A stretch of DNA of 64,000 bases from Candidatus Chlorohelix allophototropha (lineage in GTDB: Bacteria; Chloroflexota; Chloroflexia; Chloroheliales; Chloroheliaceae), in contig NZ_CP128399.1 of the NCBI RefSeq assembly GCF_030389965.1, forward strand, positions 248,001 through 312,000, written 5' to 3'. Below the pieces are notes generated by a model. That model was not told the origin of the DNA. It saw only the letters and a program-made list of their open reading frames with translations, and did no database searches. The position numbers and the translations under genes are program-made. Numbering within the stretch: the first letter of the stretch is position 1; each line of letters opens with the position of its first letter. Shown here in pieces: positions 1 through 7,771 of the stretch.

Positions 1-228
1 GGGTTGCAGTTTATTGCGGTTGGTGGTGTGCTGCTTGGTATTTTCCTTACTTTTGTAGTGTTGAGTGCGCGTATTTTCATCAATTACAGCAATGGGTTTC
101 CACCGCTTATGGATTTGCTTAACTCGGCAATAGGGGCATTCGGTCAGATGTTTCAGGGCGATAATCTGGCAGTGCCTATTTTTTGGTTTGTGGCTTTGGC
201 TTTGTCGTGGATGCGTCTTAGTCGATAA
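1..228 (+). CDS. C-terminal end of a membrane protein (5' truncated by window edge)
   Basis: The open frame runs in from the window edge and stops with TAA at 226-228. The visible 75 residues hold two hydrophobic segments (about residues 5-25 and 55-70) joined by a polar loop, ending in a short basic tail. The next gene starts 9 bases on, so it probably belongs with the surface-polysaccharide genes that follow. A polysaccharide polymerase or ligase, or a GT-C enzyme, would suit the context, but nothing diagnostic remains in the fragment. The TTG at 4 need not be a start; the gene very likely begins upstream of the window. Confidence 0.6.
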   Translation, partial: GLQFIAVGGVLLGIFLTFVVLSARIFINYSNGFPPLMDLLNSAIGAFGQMFQGDNLAVPIFWFVALALSWMRLSR

Positions 229-237
229 AAATATAAT

Positions 238-1242
238 ATGCTAACTTCAGAACGTCTCAGGAATTACCTGCCTCTTTTCGAGGGTAAATGCGTGGTAGTG
301 GTAGGTGATTTATACCACGATGAATATATCATGGGCAAACCCAGTCGGATTTCGCGGGAAGCGCCCATTGTGGTGCTGGAATACCGCAGCCGCCGTATTG
401 TGCCGGGTGGGGCAACTGCCCCCGCTTGTAATGTGGTCGCGCTTGGCGGCAAAGCCTACCAATTAGGTGTAATCGGTAATGATGCGCCGGGAAGTGAGTT
501 GCTAGAAGCTCTCAGTTCAAGGGGCGTTAATATCGATGGGTGTGTGGTTGACTATGCACGCCCTACTACCAATAAATTAAGAGTGGTTGCCGAAGGTGAT
601 CATATCTTTCCACAGCAAGTTGCTCGTATAGATCATGCCGTTCGCACTCCAATTAACGGTGAGGTAGAACGGCAGTTGGTAGATTACTTGCGCCGTATTA
701 CTCCACAGGTAGATGCAATTTTATTTTCAGATTATAAATGTGGGGTAGTACAGGAAAGGGTTATCGCCGCCGCGCTGGAGGTAGCAGCAGAGTATAACAC
801 TCCCATCATCGTTGACTCTCAGGGAGACTTAAGCAATTTTCGGCGTTGCACCCTGATTAAATGTAATTTGCAGGAAGCAGAAACCTATCTTGGTTTTGCA
901 CTGGAAAATGAAACTATATTTGCAGAGGCAATGAACCGTCTTTGCAGCGAATTACAGGCACAGGTGGTAGTAATCACTCGCGGCGCTGACGGTATATCGG
1001 TGGTAGATGCGAGCGGACAATATTTTCACACTCCTGTAGCTGCGCCCAGTGAAGTTTTCGATGTCACAGGCGCGGGTGATGCGGTTATCGCCGTGTTGGC
1101 GTTGGCGTGGGTAGCTAAAGTTCCGCTTCAAGATGCGACACACTTGGCAAATTCGGCTGGGCAGGTTGTAATTCAAAAACTCGGTAATGCTACAATCTAC
1201 CGTCGTGATTTGGATGAAGAATTAGGCAAATTGCGGGGTTAA
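238..1242 (+). CDS. rfaE1: PfkB-family heptose-7-phosphate kinase (RfaE domain I type)
   Basis: The 334-residue protein has the ribokinase/PfkB fold: an N-terminal VVVVGDLYHDEYI strand and a glycine-rich PGGATAPACNV substrate loop near residue 60. Near the C-terminus is the DVTGAGD signature with the catalytic Asp. The arrangement (GD-x-x-x-DEY, then the ISREAPIVVLE stretch) matches the kinase half of HldE/RfaE, which phosphorylates D-glycero-D-manno-heptose 7-phosphate at C1. The nucleotidyltransferase that would act later in the same pathway starts 2 bases downstream, so kinase and transferase are separate genes here rather than the fused HldE of enterobacteria. The product would be an ADP- or CDP-heptose for surface glycans. 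A different sugar kinase substrate cannot be excluded. Confidence 0.85.
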   Translation: MLTSERLRNYLPLFEGKCVVVVGDLYHDEYIMGKPSRISREAPIVVLEYRSRRIVPGGATAPACNVVALGGKAYQLGVIGNDAPGSELLEALSSRGVNIDGCVVDYARPTTNKLRVVAEGDHIFPQQVARIDHAVRTPINGEVERQLVDYLRRITPQVDAILFSDYKCGVVQERVIAAALEVAAEYNTPIIVDSQGDLSNFRRCTLIKCNLQEAETYLGFALENETIFAEAMNRLCSELQAQVVVITRGADGISVVDASGQYFHTPVAAPSEVFDVTGAGDAVIAVLALAWVAKVPLQDATHLANSAGQVVIQKLGNATIYRRDLDEELGKLRG

Positions 1243-1243
1243 G

Positions 1244-1762
1244 ATGAACGAGCGAATACTAGAACGTGATAATCTGGCAGAATTTGGCGAACTCTGCCGC
1301 AAACAAGGCAAGCGTCTGATTTTCACAAATGGCGTTTTTGATTTGATGCATATTGGACATGTCCGATGTTTGTGGGCTGCCCGGAATATGGGCGATTTAC
1401 TGATAGTGGGTGTAAACAGTGATAGCTCTACCCGCAAACTAAAAGGAAACCTTCGTCCGCTTATCCCAGAGCAAGACCGGGCTGAAATGTTACTCTCTCT
1501 GCGCTGCGTGGATTACGTAACCATTTTTGAAGAAATAAGCGCCGATGAGACTCTTATGTTGTTAAAGCCTGCGCTCTATGTAAAGGGTGGCGATTATACT
1601 CTCTCCGACCAATCAGAGTCTAAACCCGATGCCAAACCGTTGATGGAAGAAAAAACTGTTAAGTCCTATGGTGGCGAAGTAGCATTGATTCCCTATTTGA
1701 AAGGTTATTCTACCACCTCATTGATTGAGAAAATACTAACTGTCTTCAGGTTAAGTAATTGA
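1244..1762 (+). CDS. rfaE2: Heptose-1-phosphate nucleotidyltransferase (RfaE domain II type)
   Basis: This 172-residue cytidylyltransferase-like protein contains FTNGVFDLMHIGH near residue 30, whose HIGH (HxGH) motif binds the nucleotide triphosphate. It also has VGVNSDSSTRKLKG and a C-terminal GYSTTSLIEKI segment, as in the RfaE2/HldE C-terminal domain. It would activate heptose 1-phosphate with ATP (or CTP). It starts 2 bases after rfaE1 and is surely co-transcribed. Compared with typical RfaE2 (about 160 residues) it has a short acidic insertion (QSESKPDAKPLMEE) before the C-terminal motif. An unfused pair is usual outside Proteobacteria. Confidence 0.85.
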   Translation: MNERILERDNLAEFGELCRKQGKRLIFTNGVFDLMHIGHVRCLWAARNMGDLLIVGVNSDSSTRKLKGNLRPLIPEQDRAEMLLSLRCVDYVTIFEEISADETLMLLKPALYVKGGDYTLSDQSESKPDAKPLMEEKTVKSYGGEVALIPYLKGYSTTSLIEKILTVFRLSN

Positions 1763-1787
1763 TTGATAATAAAAGTATTTGTATAAT
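1759..1787 (+). promoter_or_regulatory. Sigma-70-like promoter for the FHA gene
   Basis: TTGATT at 1759-1764 and TATAAT at 1782-1787 are 17 bases apart. The -35 box overlaps the rfaE2 stop codon. Transcription would start near 1794 and give a leader of about 155 bases before the FHA gene at 1949. A second TATAAT at 1836-1841 has no good -35 partner. Confidence 0.55.
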
Positions 1788-1948
1788 GAATTCGCTGTAC
1801 TTTTCACTAAAGGGCATTATTATCATTTCAACCTGTATAATAATATTAATATCCAGCTTTATTCTGGCGGTTAGGTTCTTGGACAAGGGAATAACTTTCA
1901 CCCGCCAACGCGCCATAGTTAAGAACTAAGAAAGGTAGGTTATTACCT

Positions 1949-3142
1949 ATGCAATTGGTAGTGCAGAGCGGTGCTGAGCCTGGACGCACATATGACCTGA
2001 GACCCGGCAAATTATCTTTAGGTCGTCAATCTGTAAATGATGTGGTAATTAGCGATGAACAGGCTTCCCGGCGGCATGCCGACTTGGAGGTGACTGCAAA
2101 CGGTCTATTAGTAACCGATAACAATTCTGCTAACGGTACTTTCGTTAATGGAACACGGGTTAGTTCACCGCAGTTGTTAAAACCCGGAGATACTTTGCAA
2201 ATAGGCACTACCGTGCTAAAACTTGTGGATGGACAAAGTGGCGCCAGCACCATACCAAGCGGTTACGAGCAACCCGCTCCCCCCGCGCTGGCACAGGATT
2301 TTAATGCACCTTATTCCCCGCCCGCTGCTGCTCCTCAATCGGCATACGGCGCACCCGCTGCCCCGGCTGCGGATTACAGTGTATATGGGCAAGCTGCTCC
2401 TCCGGCTCAACCGGCATACGGTGGCTACGAGCAGCCAGCACAGCAACAATATGGTGGCTACGGTCAGGCGGCGGCACAACCCGCCCAACCGGCATACGGT
2501 GGCTACGAGCAGCCAGCACAGCAGCAATATGGTGGATACGGGCAAGCCGCTCAACCTTCCCAACCTGCATACGGCGGTTATGATCAACCACAGCAATATG
2601 GCGTTCCACCTTATGGCGCTGCCGCCGCACCTGCTAAAAAAGGCAAAATGGGCTTACTTATCGGCATTATCGGTGCCGTAGTAGTAATTGGTATTGTAGC
2701 GGTAGTCTTGTTCGTGTTCGTACTTGGCGGTGGCGGCGGAAGCGGCTTGGGAGATTTGCCTGCGCCCAACAATTCCGAGAAACTCACTGTAAGCGATGCG
2801 GATCAAAGCGTGCTTCAAAACAGTACTGGCTTTCCGAAGGGCGGTAAATTTGCTTATTATAAAACCTCCGAAAAACCGGATGCTCTGAAAACCTTCTATG
2901 AAGGCAAGATGAAGGATAAAGGCTGGACTGCTAGCCCCGGCAATATTCTTGCTAGCGGCACATTGTTGCTGGTATTTATTAAAGGTACAGACGGAGCAGA
3001 GGTGGTTGCTGCTACTCCTACGAAAGATTCCGATATTCAGGATCTTGAGAAAGGCGCTCCTTCTTTAAAGGGTAAGCTGAAAGTCGGCGATACATTGGTA
3101 ATTCTCGTTACTGCCAATGCCAAAGACTTTGCCGGTAGTTAG
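1949..3142 (+). CDS. FHA-domain membrane protein with Tyr/Gly/Gln-rich repeats
   Basis: Residues 1-95 form a forkhead-associated domain: GKLSLGRQ, ASRRHADLE and DNNSANGTFVNG carry the Arg, Ser-x-x-His and Asn residues that read phosphothreonine. Residues 100-228 are a Pro/Ala/Tyr/Gln-rich disordered linker containing three copies of a YGGYEQPAQQQYGGYG-like unit. A lysine cluster and one transmembrane helix (about 232-260) follow, with a glycine patch and a roughly 135-residue extracytoplasmic domain of no recognised family. The topology suggests an inner phosphopeptide sensor tethered to an outer domain. The start ATG has AAAGG about 11 bases upstream. No Ser/Thr kinase gene is in the window to supply its ligand. 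Confidence 0.85.
   Translation: MQLVVQSGAEPGRTYDLRPGKLSLGRQSVNDVVISDEQASRRHADLEVTANGLLVTDNNSANGTFVNGTRVSSPQLLKPGDTLQIGTTVLKLVDGQSGASTIPSGYEQPAPPALAQDFNAPYSPPAAAPQSAYGAPAAPAADYSVYGQAAPPAQPAYGGYEQPAQQQYGGYGQAAAQPAQPAYGGYEQPAQQQYGGYGQAAQPSQPAYGGYDQPQQYGVPPYGAAAAPAKKGKMGLLIGIIGAVVVIGIVAVVLFVFVLGGGGGSGLGDLPAPNNSEKLTVSDADQSVLQNSTGFPKGGKFAYYKTSEKPDALKTFYEGKMKDKGWTASPGNILASGTLLLVFIKGTDGAEVVAATPTKDSDIQDLEKGAPSLKGKLKVGDTLVILVTANAKDFAGS
2408..2610 (+). repeat. In-frame tandem repeat in the FHA gene linker
   Basis: Copies begin at 2408, 2486 and 2561 (periods 78 and 75 bases), each starting CAACC(G/T)GCATACGG. The first two copies are nearly identical at base level and the third is shortened. The repeat encodes QPAYGGYEQPAQQQYGGYGQAA-type units, so copy number may vary between strains without breaking the frame. 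Confidence 0.85.
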
Positions 3143-3213
3143 TCTAATAAATCCACATTTTGGGCTGTCAGTCAGGCTTATGCGCTGGTTGGCAGCTTTT
3201 AATTTTTATACCA

Positions 3214-4716
3214 ATGACGCATAAAAGATTTCTGGGCGCAATGCTATGGGCGCAATTAGGGCGGCTTGGCGAGGTAGGCTTGAGCTTGCTCTTTATTGTG
3301 CTGGTGGTACGTTGGCTCTCCGAATCTAGTTACAGCACCTATACCACTGTTATTAATCTCTTGAACCTGTTCGGGTTGCTTTTCGGGACGGGTATTTCCG
3401 AGGGGTTATTGCGGTTTCTGCCGCTGGAACGACAGCAAAGCCCCATTGCCTCTTTTTGGTTATTTCGCCGCCTCTTTTTCGTACTAATTCTTGCCTCCCC
3501 TTTGCCTATTCTTTTATTGGTGTTGGGTAAAGACTGGTTGGCGGACTGGCTTAATCAAGCGATTTTTGCGGTTGATCCTTGGTTGCCGGCTACTTTGTTG
3601 CTTTTGTTTAATCTGCACGACTTTACAGGTACTTATTTTGTCGCCTCGTTCCGGGTAGGGCGTATCGTGTTAATTCGTTTTCTAGGACAGCTTGTCAATA
3701 TTTTGGTATTGGCAGTGTGGTTCTGGTTCACCCCGCCCACGGCTGAGATTTTGCTGGCAAGCTTGGCGCTGGTCAATACTGGCATGGTGCTTGCAGTGTT
3801 GGTATTACTGGTACAGGACGGTTTGCTGCAAAGAGCAAGGCATAAAGGGTCAATAATACAGACTAAAATGGGGGAGTTGGTGCGCTATTGCCGCGACCAA
3901 TATGTCATCGGTTTAGCCAATATCGGGCTGATGGGGCAAATCGACATTATATTGTTGGCGTTATTGGCTTCCAATGTAGCGGAAGTTTCCTACTATAGCA
4001 TAGCTGCCCTTTTAATCTCACGCCTTTACAATCTGATTACAGGGTGGAGCGCGTCCCTCAACTCGATTATTTCTACCGTTTATCTAGAAAAAGGGCAGGC
4101 TGGGCTGGCACGCTATTTTACCTATTACTACCGCTTTAGCCTACCGTTGCATCTTATTTCGGTAGTAGGGCTATGGGTGGTGTCGCAGCCGTTGGTTACA
4201 TTGGTTTTCGGTGAGCGTTATCAATCGGTAGTAATCCTGCTCAATCTGTTTGCGCTTCAACAGATGTTAATGGCGTTGTTGGGCGCTAGCGTTTGCCCTG
4301 CTTTTATCAATACGCTTGGGCGACAAAATTATATGGTGCGGTTGCGCTGGCTCTTTGGTCTGCTCAATGTGCTGCTTGATGTTTTGCTTATACCATCATA
4401 TGGGGCATTGGGCGCGGTAATTGCCACTTCGCTGGCTAATGTGCTGACACGGGCAGCCGAGGCATGGTTGGTGAGAGAGCTTATCGCCAATTTGGGTTTT
4501 GCTTATATCCTGAAGATTGGTGCGGGTGTGGCTGTGGCAGGCTTGCTTTGCGCTTTTATTGGTGATGCCGGGTTGGTGATATTGCTGGTACGTGGCACAC
4601 TTTTTGTGCTAATCTTGTTTGGTATTTTTTATCTGATAAAGCCGGTGGAAGCCGCCGACCGCCTATTGATAACCAATTTACAGCCACGCCTGGCGCGTTT
4701 TCTGCTCATGTTTTAG
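3214..4716 (+). CDS. Polysaccharide flippase (MATE/Wzx/MurJ-like)
   Basis: About 500 residues with some 12-14 hydrophobic helices and short basic loops, typical of the MOP superfamily lipid-linked oligosaccharide flippases that move glycan units across the cytoplasmic membrane. The N-terminus KRFLGAMLWAQLGRLGEVGLSLLFIVLVVRWL and the later YGALGAVIATSLANVLTR segment fit the Polysacc_synt family. I take ATG 3214; an in-frame TTG at 3160 would add 18 residues that do not look like part of the family. Neither start has a strong ribosome site. The 3' end overlaps the converging glycosyltransferase gene by 4 bases. Together with rfaE1/E2 and the GT2 gene it points to surface glycan export. Confidence 0.8.
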   Translation: MTHKRFLGAMLWAQLGRLGEVGLSLLFIVLVVRWLSESSYSTYTTVINLLNLFGLLFGTGISEGLLRFLPLERQQSPIASFWLFRRLFFVLILASPLPILLLVLGKDWLADWLNQAIFAVDPWLPATLLLLFNLHDFTGTYFVASFRVGRIVLIRFLGQLVNILVLAVWFWFTPPTAEILLASLALVNTGMVLAVLVLLVQDGLLQRARHKGSIIQTKMGELVRYCRDQYVIGLANIGLMGQIDIILLALLASNVAEVSYYSIAALLISRLYNLITGWSASLNSIISTVYLEKGQAGLARYFTYYYRFSLPLHLISVVGLWVVSQPLVTLVFGERYQSVVILLNLFALQQMLMALLGASVCPAFINTLGRQNYMVRLRWLFGLLNVLLDVLLIPSYGALGAVIATSLANVLTRAAEAWLVRELIANLGFAYILKIGAGVAVAGLLCAFIGDAGLVILLVRGTLFVLILFGIFYLIKPVEAADRLLITNLQPRLARFLLMF

Positions 4717-5867
4717 CCCACATATAAACGCCTTGCCATTTCTGTAGCGTACATACGTGTGTAATGCGCCAAAGTTCTATAGTTGCCTACTTCTAGAAAT
4801 ACCGTCGGGTGCTTTGTGATAACAGTGCTTAGGTAAGGCAACGCCTGCGCTGGACGCTTTGCCAGCAACAAGCCGAGTGACATTAATCCAAGCGCGTGGA
4901 GTCGGGTTTTCTCCTGCTCTTCTTCGGCTATTTCGGTTGCCAGCAAAACCGCTGCTACCCCTTTTTCAGCTAAGTCATGTCCTCCGTTGAGCGCATACAT
5001 TTTCAGATAGCTGATAAAAAGTTGCAGCGAGTAGAAAAGGTGGGGCGCTTTCAAATGGGCTTGTTGGAGATGGTATAGTGCCTCTGTTTCGTTGCCGATT
5101 GAAAGAAACTGCCCTGCTGCCAGCGCATGGTTGACAAGATAACTGAAAGCCCGATAACGGTGATACTTGATAGGTAGGTTCATTTCTCCGAATGCTTTAT
5201 CCAACCGTGCAAGATTGCTTTGTACCATCCGGTGGGGGTTACGTGAAGTATTTTGAGCATGAAAGCGATATTGCCATAGCGGCAAAGGCACATGTGCAGG
5301 CTTGTAACCCGCTAGTAAAGCCCGTGTAATCCAATCCCAATCCTCAACCCCTATAAGCTTTTCATCTAGCCCCCCGATTTTCTCCCATAAATCACGGGTA
5401 ATCATCGAGCCGCCGATGGGGAAATAATTATAAGCCAGCACATTTGGCAATCTTACTTCGGCTGCACGCAACCGATGATGCGCTTCTTGAACTTTGCTGT
5501 TTATATCAATCACTTGGTAATCCGAGAAAGCCACGCCACTTTTGCGGGCGGCGGAATGCAACACTTCAATATGATTTGGCAATAATCGGTCATCCGCATC
5601 AAGCATTAGCAGAAATTTCCCATGGGCAGAATTAACTCCCCGATTACGGGCGACGGGCTGCCCTGCATTTGGCTGCCGAATAAGCCGGATAGTAGGTTCA
5701 CTTTGGCGCATACTTTCCACCACTTCGGCGGTGCTATCGGTGCTGCCGTCGTCCACCACTATAATTTCTTCAGGAGCAACGCTCTGACGCAATGCGCTTT
5801 CCAGAGCATCGCCTATGAATTTCTGCCCGTTATAAACCGGGATGATAACGCTTATACTCGAAAACAC
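4713..5867 (-). CDS. Family 2 glycosyltransferase
   Basis: The N-terminal 220 residues are a GT-A domain: SVIIPVYNGQKFIGDALESAL, VVDDGSTDST (nucleotide-sugar binding), the LMLDADDR metal-binding DxD, and an ED-W motif in VEDWDWITRAL (catalytic base region). The remaining roughly 160 residues are helical and look like degenerate TPR-type repeats. It would transfer a sugar from a nucleotide donor to a surface-glycan acceptor; neither is predictable from sequence. It converges on the flippase gene with a 4-base overlap, so the two are not one transcript. Confidence 0.85.
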   Translation of the reverse strand: MFSSISVIIPVYNGQKFIGDALESALRQSVAPEEIIVVDDGSTDSTAEVVESMRQSEPTIRLIRQPNAGQPVARNRGVNSAHGKFLLMLDADDRLLPNHIEVLHSAARKSGVAFSDYQVIDINSKVQEAHHRLRAAEVRLPNVLAYNYFPIGGSMITRDLWEKIGGLDEKLIGVEDWDWITRALLAGYKPAHVPLPLWQYRFHAQNTSRNPHRMVQSNLARLDKAFGEMNLPIKYHRYRAFSYLVNHALAAGQFLSIGNETEALYHLQQAHLKAPHLFYSLQLFISYLKMYALNGGHDLAEKGVAAVLLATEIAEEEQEKTRLHALGLMSLGLLLAKRPAQALPYLSTVITKHPTVFLEVGNYRTLAHYTRMYATEMARRLYVG

Positions 5868-5993
5868 GACATATCCCCATCACTTTAGAATCTAGAAGCT
5901 CATAGCATTTGTTATGGTTTTGGTTCTAGTTTAGATTTTGCTTCTTATTTTAATATTCGCCTACTAATTTCGGCGACAAGTCTATATAACTTA

Positions 5994-6608
5994 TCAGATA
6001 TGGGCGGTTGTGGGTAACGTATAGGGTATGTTCCGGCTAGCTAACTGCTCTTGGACTGCTCCAGCCCATTTGATGGGTAAATCTTCCGTGTAGCTGCTTC
6101 TACGCCCTGCCGAATCGAGATACTTCACTTTTAGCTTCATCCCGATGAAATAATAAGAAATGATGGTGTGATACGGTATGTATCTTGCTGTGCTAATAAT
6201 CCCGTTTTCTCTGAATTCAACTTTGCCTAGAGGAATAAATAAAGTTGCGAAGAGGTTGATGGTCAAAAGGCTAAGGGAAAAGTAAAAGGGAAGAGTTTCT
6301 GATAGCATAGCCTTATCAGGCGTTAAAGTTAGTGTTAAGATTAAAAAAATCGAGGCAAAGGCACCTATAATAATTGAAACTAATCTCCACCTTGTATCAA
6401 AGCTGCACAGCAACACGCCCGCGCTATTTTTCAAGCGGTTTACCTTGCCTCTTTGAATGGCGCTTACAGCGACCATGAAAACGATGTTGAACCCATAAAA
6501 TATAGCTAAAGTGGGAGGATTATCTTTAACAAGCTGGTATAGAGGGAAGAACCCTAGCAAAATAATGATGCTTATTATTACTGCCAGTGCCTTCTTCAAG
6601 CCAACCAT
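5994..6608 (-). CDS. Small membrane protein with a PH-like C-terminal domain
   Basis: Of 204 residues, the first half has four hydrophobic helices (about 8-26, 31-49, 78-97, 99-117). The second half is soluble and strand-rich, with an EFRENGIISTARYIPYHTI pattern resembling bacterial PH-like/DUF5673 domains that follow a membrane anchor. The ATG is preceded by GAGG at a good distance. It stands alone between divergent neighbours. Family assignment is tentative and no function can be given. Confidence 0.6.
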   Translation of the reverse strand: MVGLKKALAVIISIIILLGFFPLYQLVKDNPPTLAIFYGFNIVFMVAVSAIQRGKVNRLKNSAGVLLCSFDTRWRLVSIIIGAFASIFLILTLTLTPDKAMLSETLPFYFSLSLLTINLFATLFIPLGKVEFRENGIISTARYIPYHTIISYYFIGMKLKVKYLDSAGRRSSYTEDLPIKWAGAVQEQLASRNIPYTLPTTAHI

Positions 6609-6783
6609 TTTAACCTCGATTTCTATGATAAATTTCAGCCTGTAATTTATTAAAAAGTATTGCTAAAGCCTTGTCAATCGTAAAATTAAACCAGGTGAGG
6701 TATTGCGCCCACTTTTTTTGCCGATTTGCTACAATACTGACCAAAACTATCTTTAAGTACATTTAGCACTAGGAGAGGTAACA

Positions 6784-7275
6784 GTGCAAATAAGAGCAGC
6801 CCAACTCAATGACTCCCACGCTATCACCGAGATTTACAATCAGGGTATAGATGATCGTATTGCTACCTTTGAAACACGCTCACGCTCTTCCGAAGATATA
6901 TTGAGCTGGTTTGATGCGCAACATCCAATCGTGGTGATAGAAGAGGCTGGAAAAGTAATCGGTTTCGCTTCTACCTCAGATTACCGGAAGAATCGGGAAT
7001 GTTATGCCGGTATCGCCGAATTTTCGGTTTATGTAGCGCGTGAAGCACGGGGACGTGGTGCGGGTAAACTGGTGTTGGAGGCTCTTATATATGAGGCGGC
7101 AAAAGCTGGATTCTGGAAATTGGTTTCGCGGGTTTTTGTAGAGAATAATGCCAGCCTTAGCTTATTGCGTTCGATAGGGTTTAGAGAGGTTGGCATTTAC
7201 GAAAAACATGCCAAATTGGAGGGTGTGTGGCGTGATGTGGTGATTGTAGAACGCTTGATTGAGGCAAATCTTTGA
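6784..7275 (+). CDS. GNAT N-acetyltransferase (phosphinothricin/arsinothricin acetyltransferase-like)
   Basis: The 163-residue protein starts with GTG, supported by AGGAGAGG 7 bases upstream. It shows the PAT/ArsN1 subfamily features: IRAAQLNDSHAITEIYNQGI at the N-terminus, then AEFSVYVAREARGRGAGKLVLEAL with the R-G-x-G-x-G/A acetyl-CoA loop. NNASLSLLRSIGFREVGIYEKHAKLEGVWRDVVIVERL follows. Such enzymes acetylate the amino group of phosphinothricin, methionine sulfoximine or arsinothricin; the natural substrate is often unknown. The gene ends about 65 bases before the leuS T-box promoter and is a separate transcription unit. Confidence 0.85.
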   Translation: MQIRAAQLNDSHAITEIYNQGIDDRIATFETRSRSSEDILSWFDAQHPIVVIEEAGKVIGFASTSDYRKNRECYAGIAEFSVYVAREARGRGAGKLVLEALIYEAAKAGFWKLVSRVFVENNASLSLLRSIGFREVGIYEKHAKLEGVWRDVVIVERLIEANL

Positions 7276-7339
7276 CGGAGTAACTTCACATAATCATAAG
7301 CATAGGGTTATACTTTCAGCCAAAAACCAGATTTTGCGC

Positions 7340-7368
7340 TTGCAAAAATAATGCGCTTGTGATAATAT
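7340..7368 (+). promoter_or_regulatory. Probable promoter of the leuS T-box leader
   Basis: TTGCAA at 7340-7345 and TAATAT at 7363-7368 are 17 bases apart, with TGTGATAAT overlapping as a possible extended -10. Transcription would start near 7375, just ahead of T-box stem I. Confidence 0.45.
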
Positions 7369-7578
7369 TTTAGATGCGCCGGGAAGCCGTCGCAATAAGG
7401 TTAATAACTGCGAACGGAAGTAGTAAGCCACCGCACCACAGAGAGTTTCCGAGGGTGGGAAGGAAACAAGCAAAGGCTGAACTCGTCCGGGAGTTGCAGC
7501 GGTAAACCACACAGGTAGCCGTCGCCGGGAAAGCCCGTTATAGCCGAATCAAGCGGATAGCGCCTTCTACGTTTGCAT

Positions 7579-7651
7579 GGGGATGTAGCTCAGTTGGGAG
7601 AGCACAACACTGGCAGTGTTGGGGTCAGGGGTTCGAGCCCCCTCATCTCCA
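7579..7651 (+). tRNA. tRNA-Ala (anticodon GGC)
   Basis: A complete 73-base cloverleaf can be folded by hand. The acceptor stem GGGGATG pairs with CATCTCC (one G-U), the D arm is GCTC-AGTTGGGA-GAGC, and the anticodon arm is CAACA-CTGGCAG-TGTTG with anticodon GGC. The variable loop has 5 bases, the T arm is AGGGG-TTCGAGC-CCCCT, and the discriminator is A. The 3' CCA is not encoded. It lies inside the leuS T-box leader with no convincing promoter of its own, so it may be transcribed from the leader promoter and cut out by RNase P and a 3' endonuclease. Confidence 0.97.
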
Positions 7652-7703
7652 TCTTTTTATTAAAGGGTAGGCTCTATCAAGTAGGGTGGTACCGCGCAAG
7701 GTC

Positions 7704-7759
7704 AAACGCCTTTCGTCCCTAAGCAGTCAAGGCTGGCTTATGGGAACGGGGCGTTTTTT
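7704..7759 (+). terminator. Regulated terminator of the leuS T-box
   Basis: AAACGCC (7704-7710), CGTCCC and TAAG pair with CTTA, TGGGAACG and GGCGTTT (7750-7756), followed by a run of six T. CCCT in the left arm can pair instead with the AGGG of the T-box, giving the competing antiterminator. Confidence 0.85.
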
Positions 7760-7771
7760 GCTTTTATAATT

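Larger units (their letters stand above)
7370..7759 (+). promoter_or_regulatory. T-box riboswitch (Leu, CUC specifier) of leuS, interrupted by tRNA-Ala
   Basis: The first half (about 7370-7556) has the stem I signatures: GAACGGAAGTAGTA near 7411, the AGAGAG element at 7440-7445, and GAA-CTC-G with the candidate specifier CTC at 7482-7484 followed by a purine. A stem III-like CGGGAAAGCCCGTTAT lies near 7525. The second half has the invariant T-box AGGGTGGTACCGCG at 7683-7696, whose TGGT bulge would pair with the ACCA end of an uncharged tRNA. The terminator follows. A CTC (Leu) codon agrees with leuS downstream. The trpE leader of this window has the same layout with TGG in the same place, which supports the specifier call. 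A full tRNA-Ala gene lies between the two halves, in the loop of a helix made by 7557-7565 and 7669-7677 (8 of 9 pairs). Confidence 0.88.

Noticed and set aside
1836-1841. Second TATAAT upstream of the FHA gene
   Set aside because: No acceptable -35 hexamer at 15-19 bases. Kept only as a remark under the better promoter at 1759-1787.
2408-2610. Regular DNA repeats that might be a CRISPR array
   Set aside because: The units are in frame inside the FHA gene, contiguous without unique spacers, and encode a consistent peptide repeat. The same applies to 37738-37869 and 52548-52658.
2216-2681. Long open frames on the opposite strand and in another plus frame over the FHA linker
   Set aside because: They arise from the repetitive, biased codons of the linker. 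Their predicted peptides are low-complexity, without ribosome sites, and conflict with the well-supported FHA frame.
7579-7651. Possibility that the tRNA-like fold is just a T-box stem
   Set aside because: All four arms, the invariant D-loop and T-loop bases (TTCGAGC), a 7-base anticodon loop and the A discriminator are present, and T-box stems do not contain a T arm. It is a genuine tRNA gene sequence.
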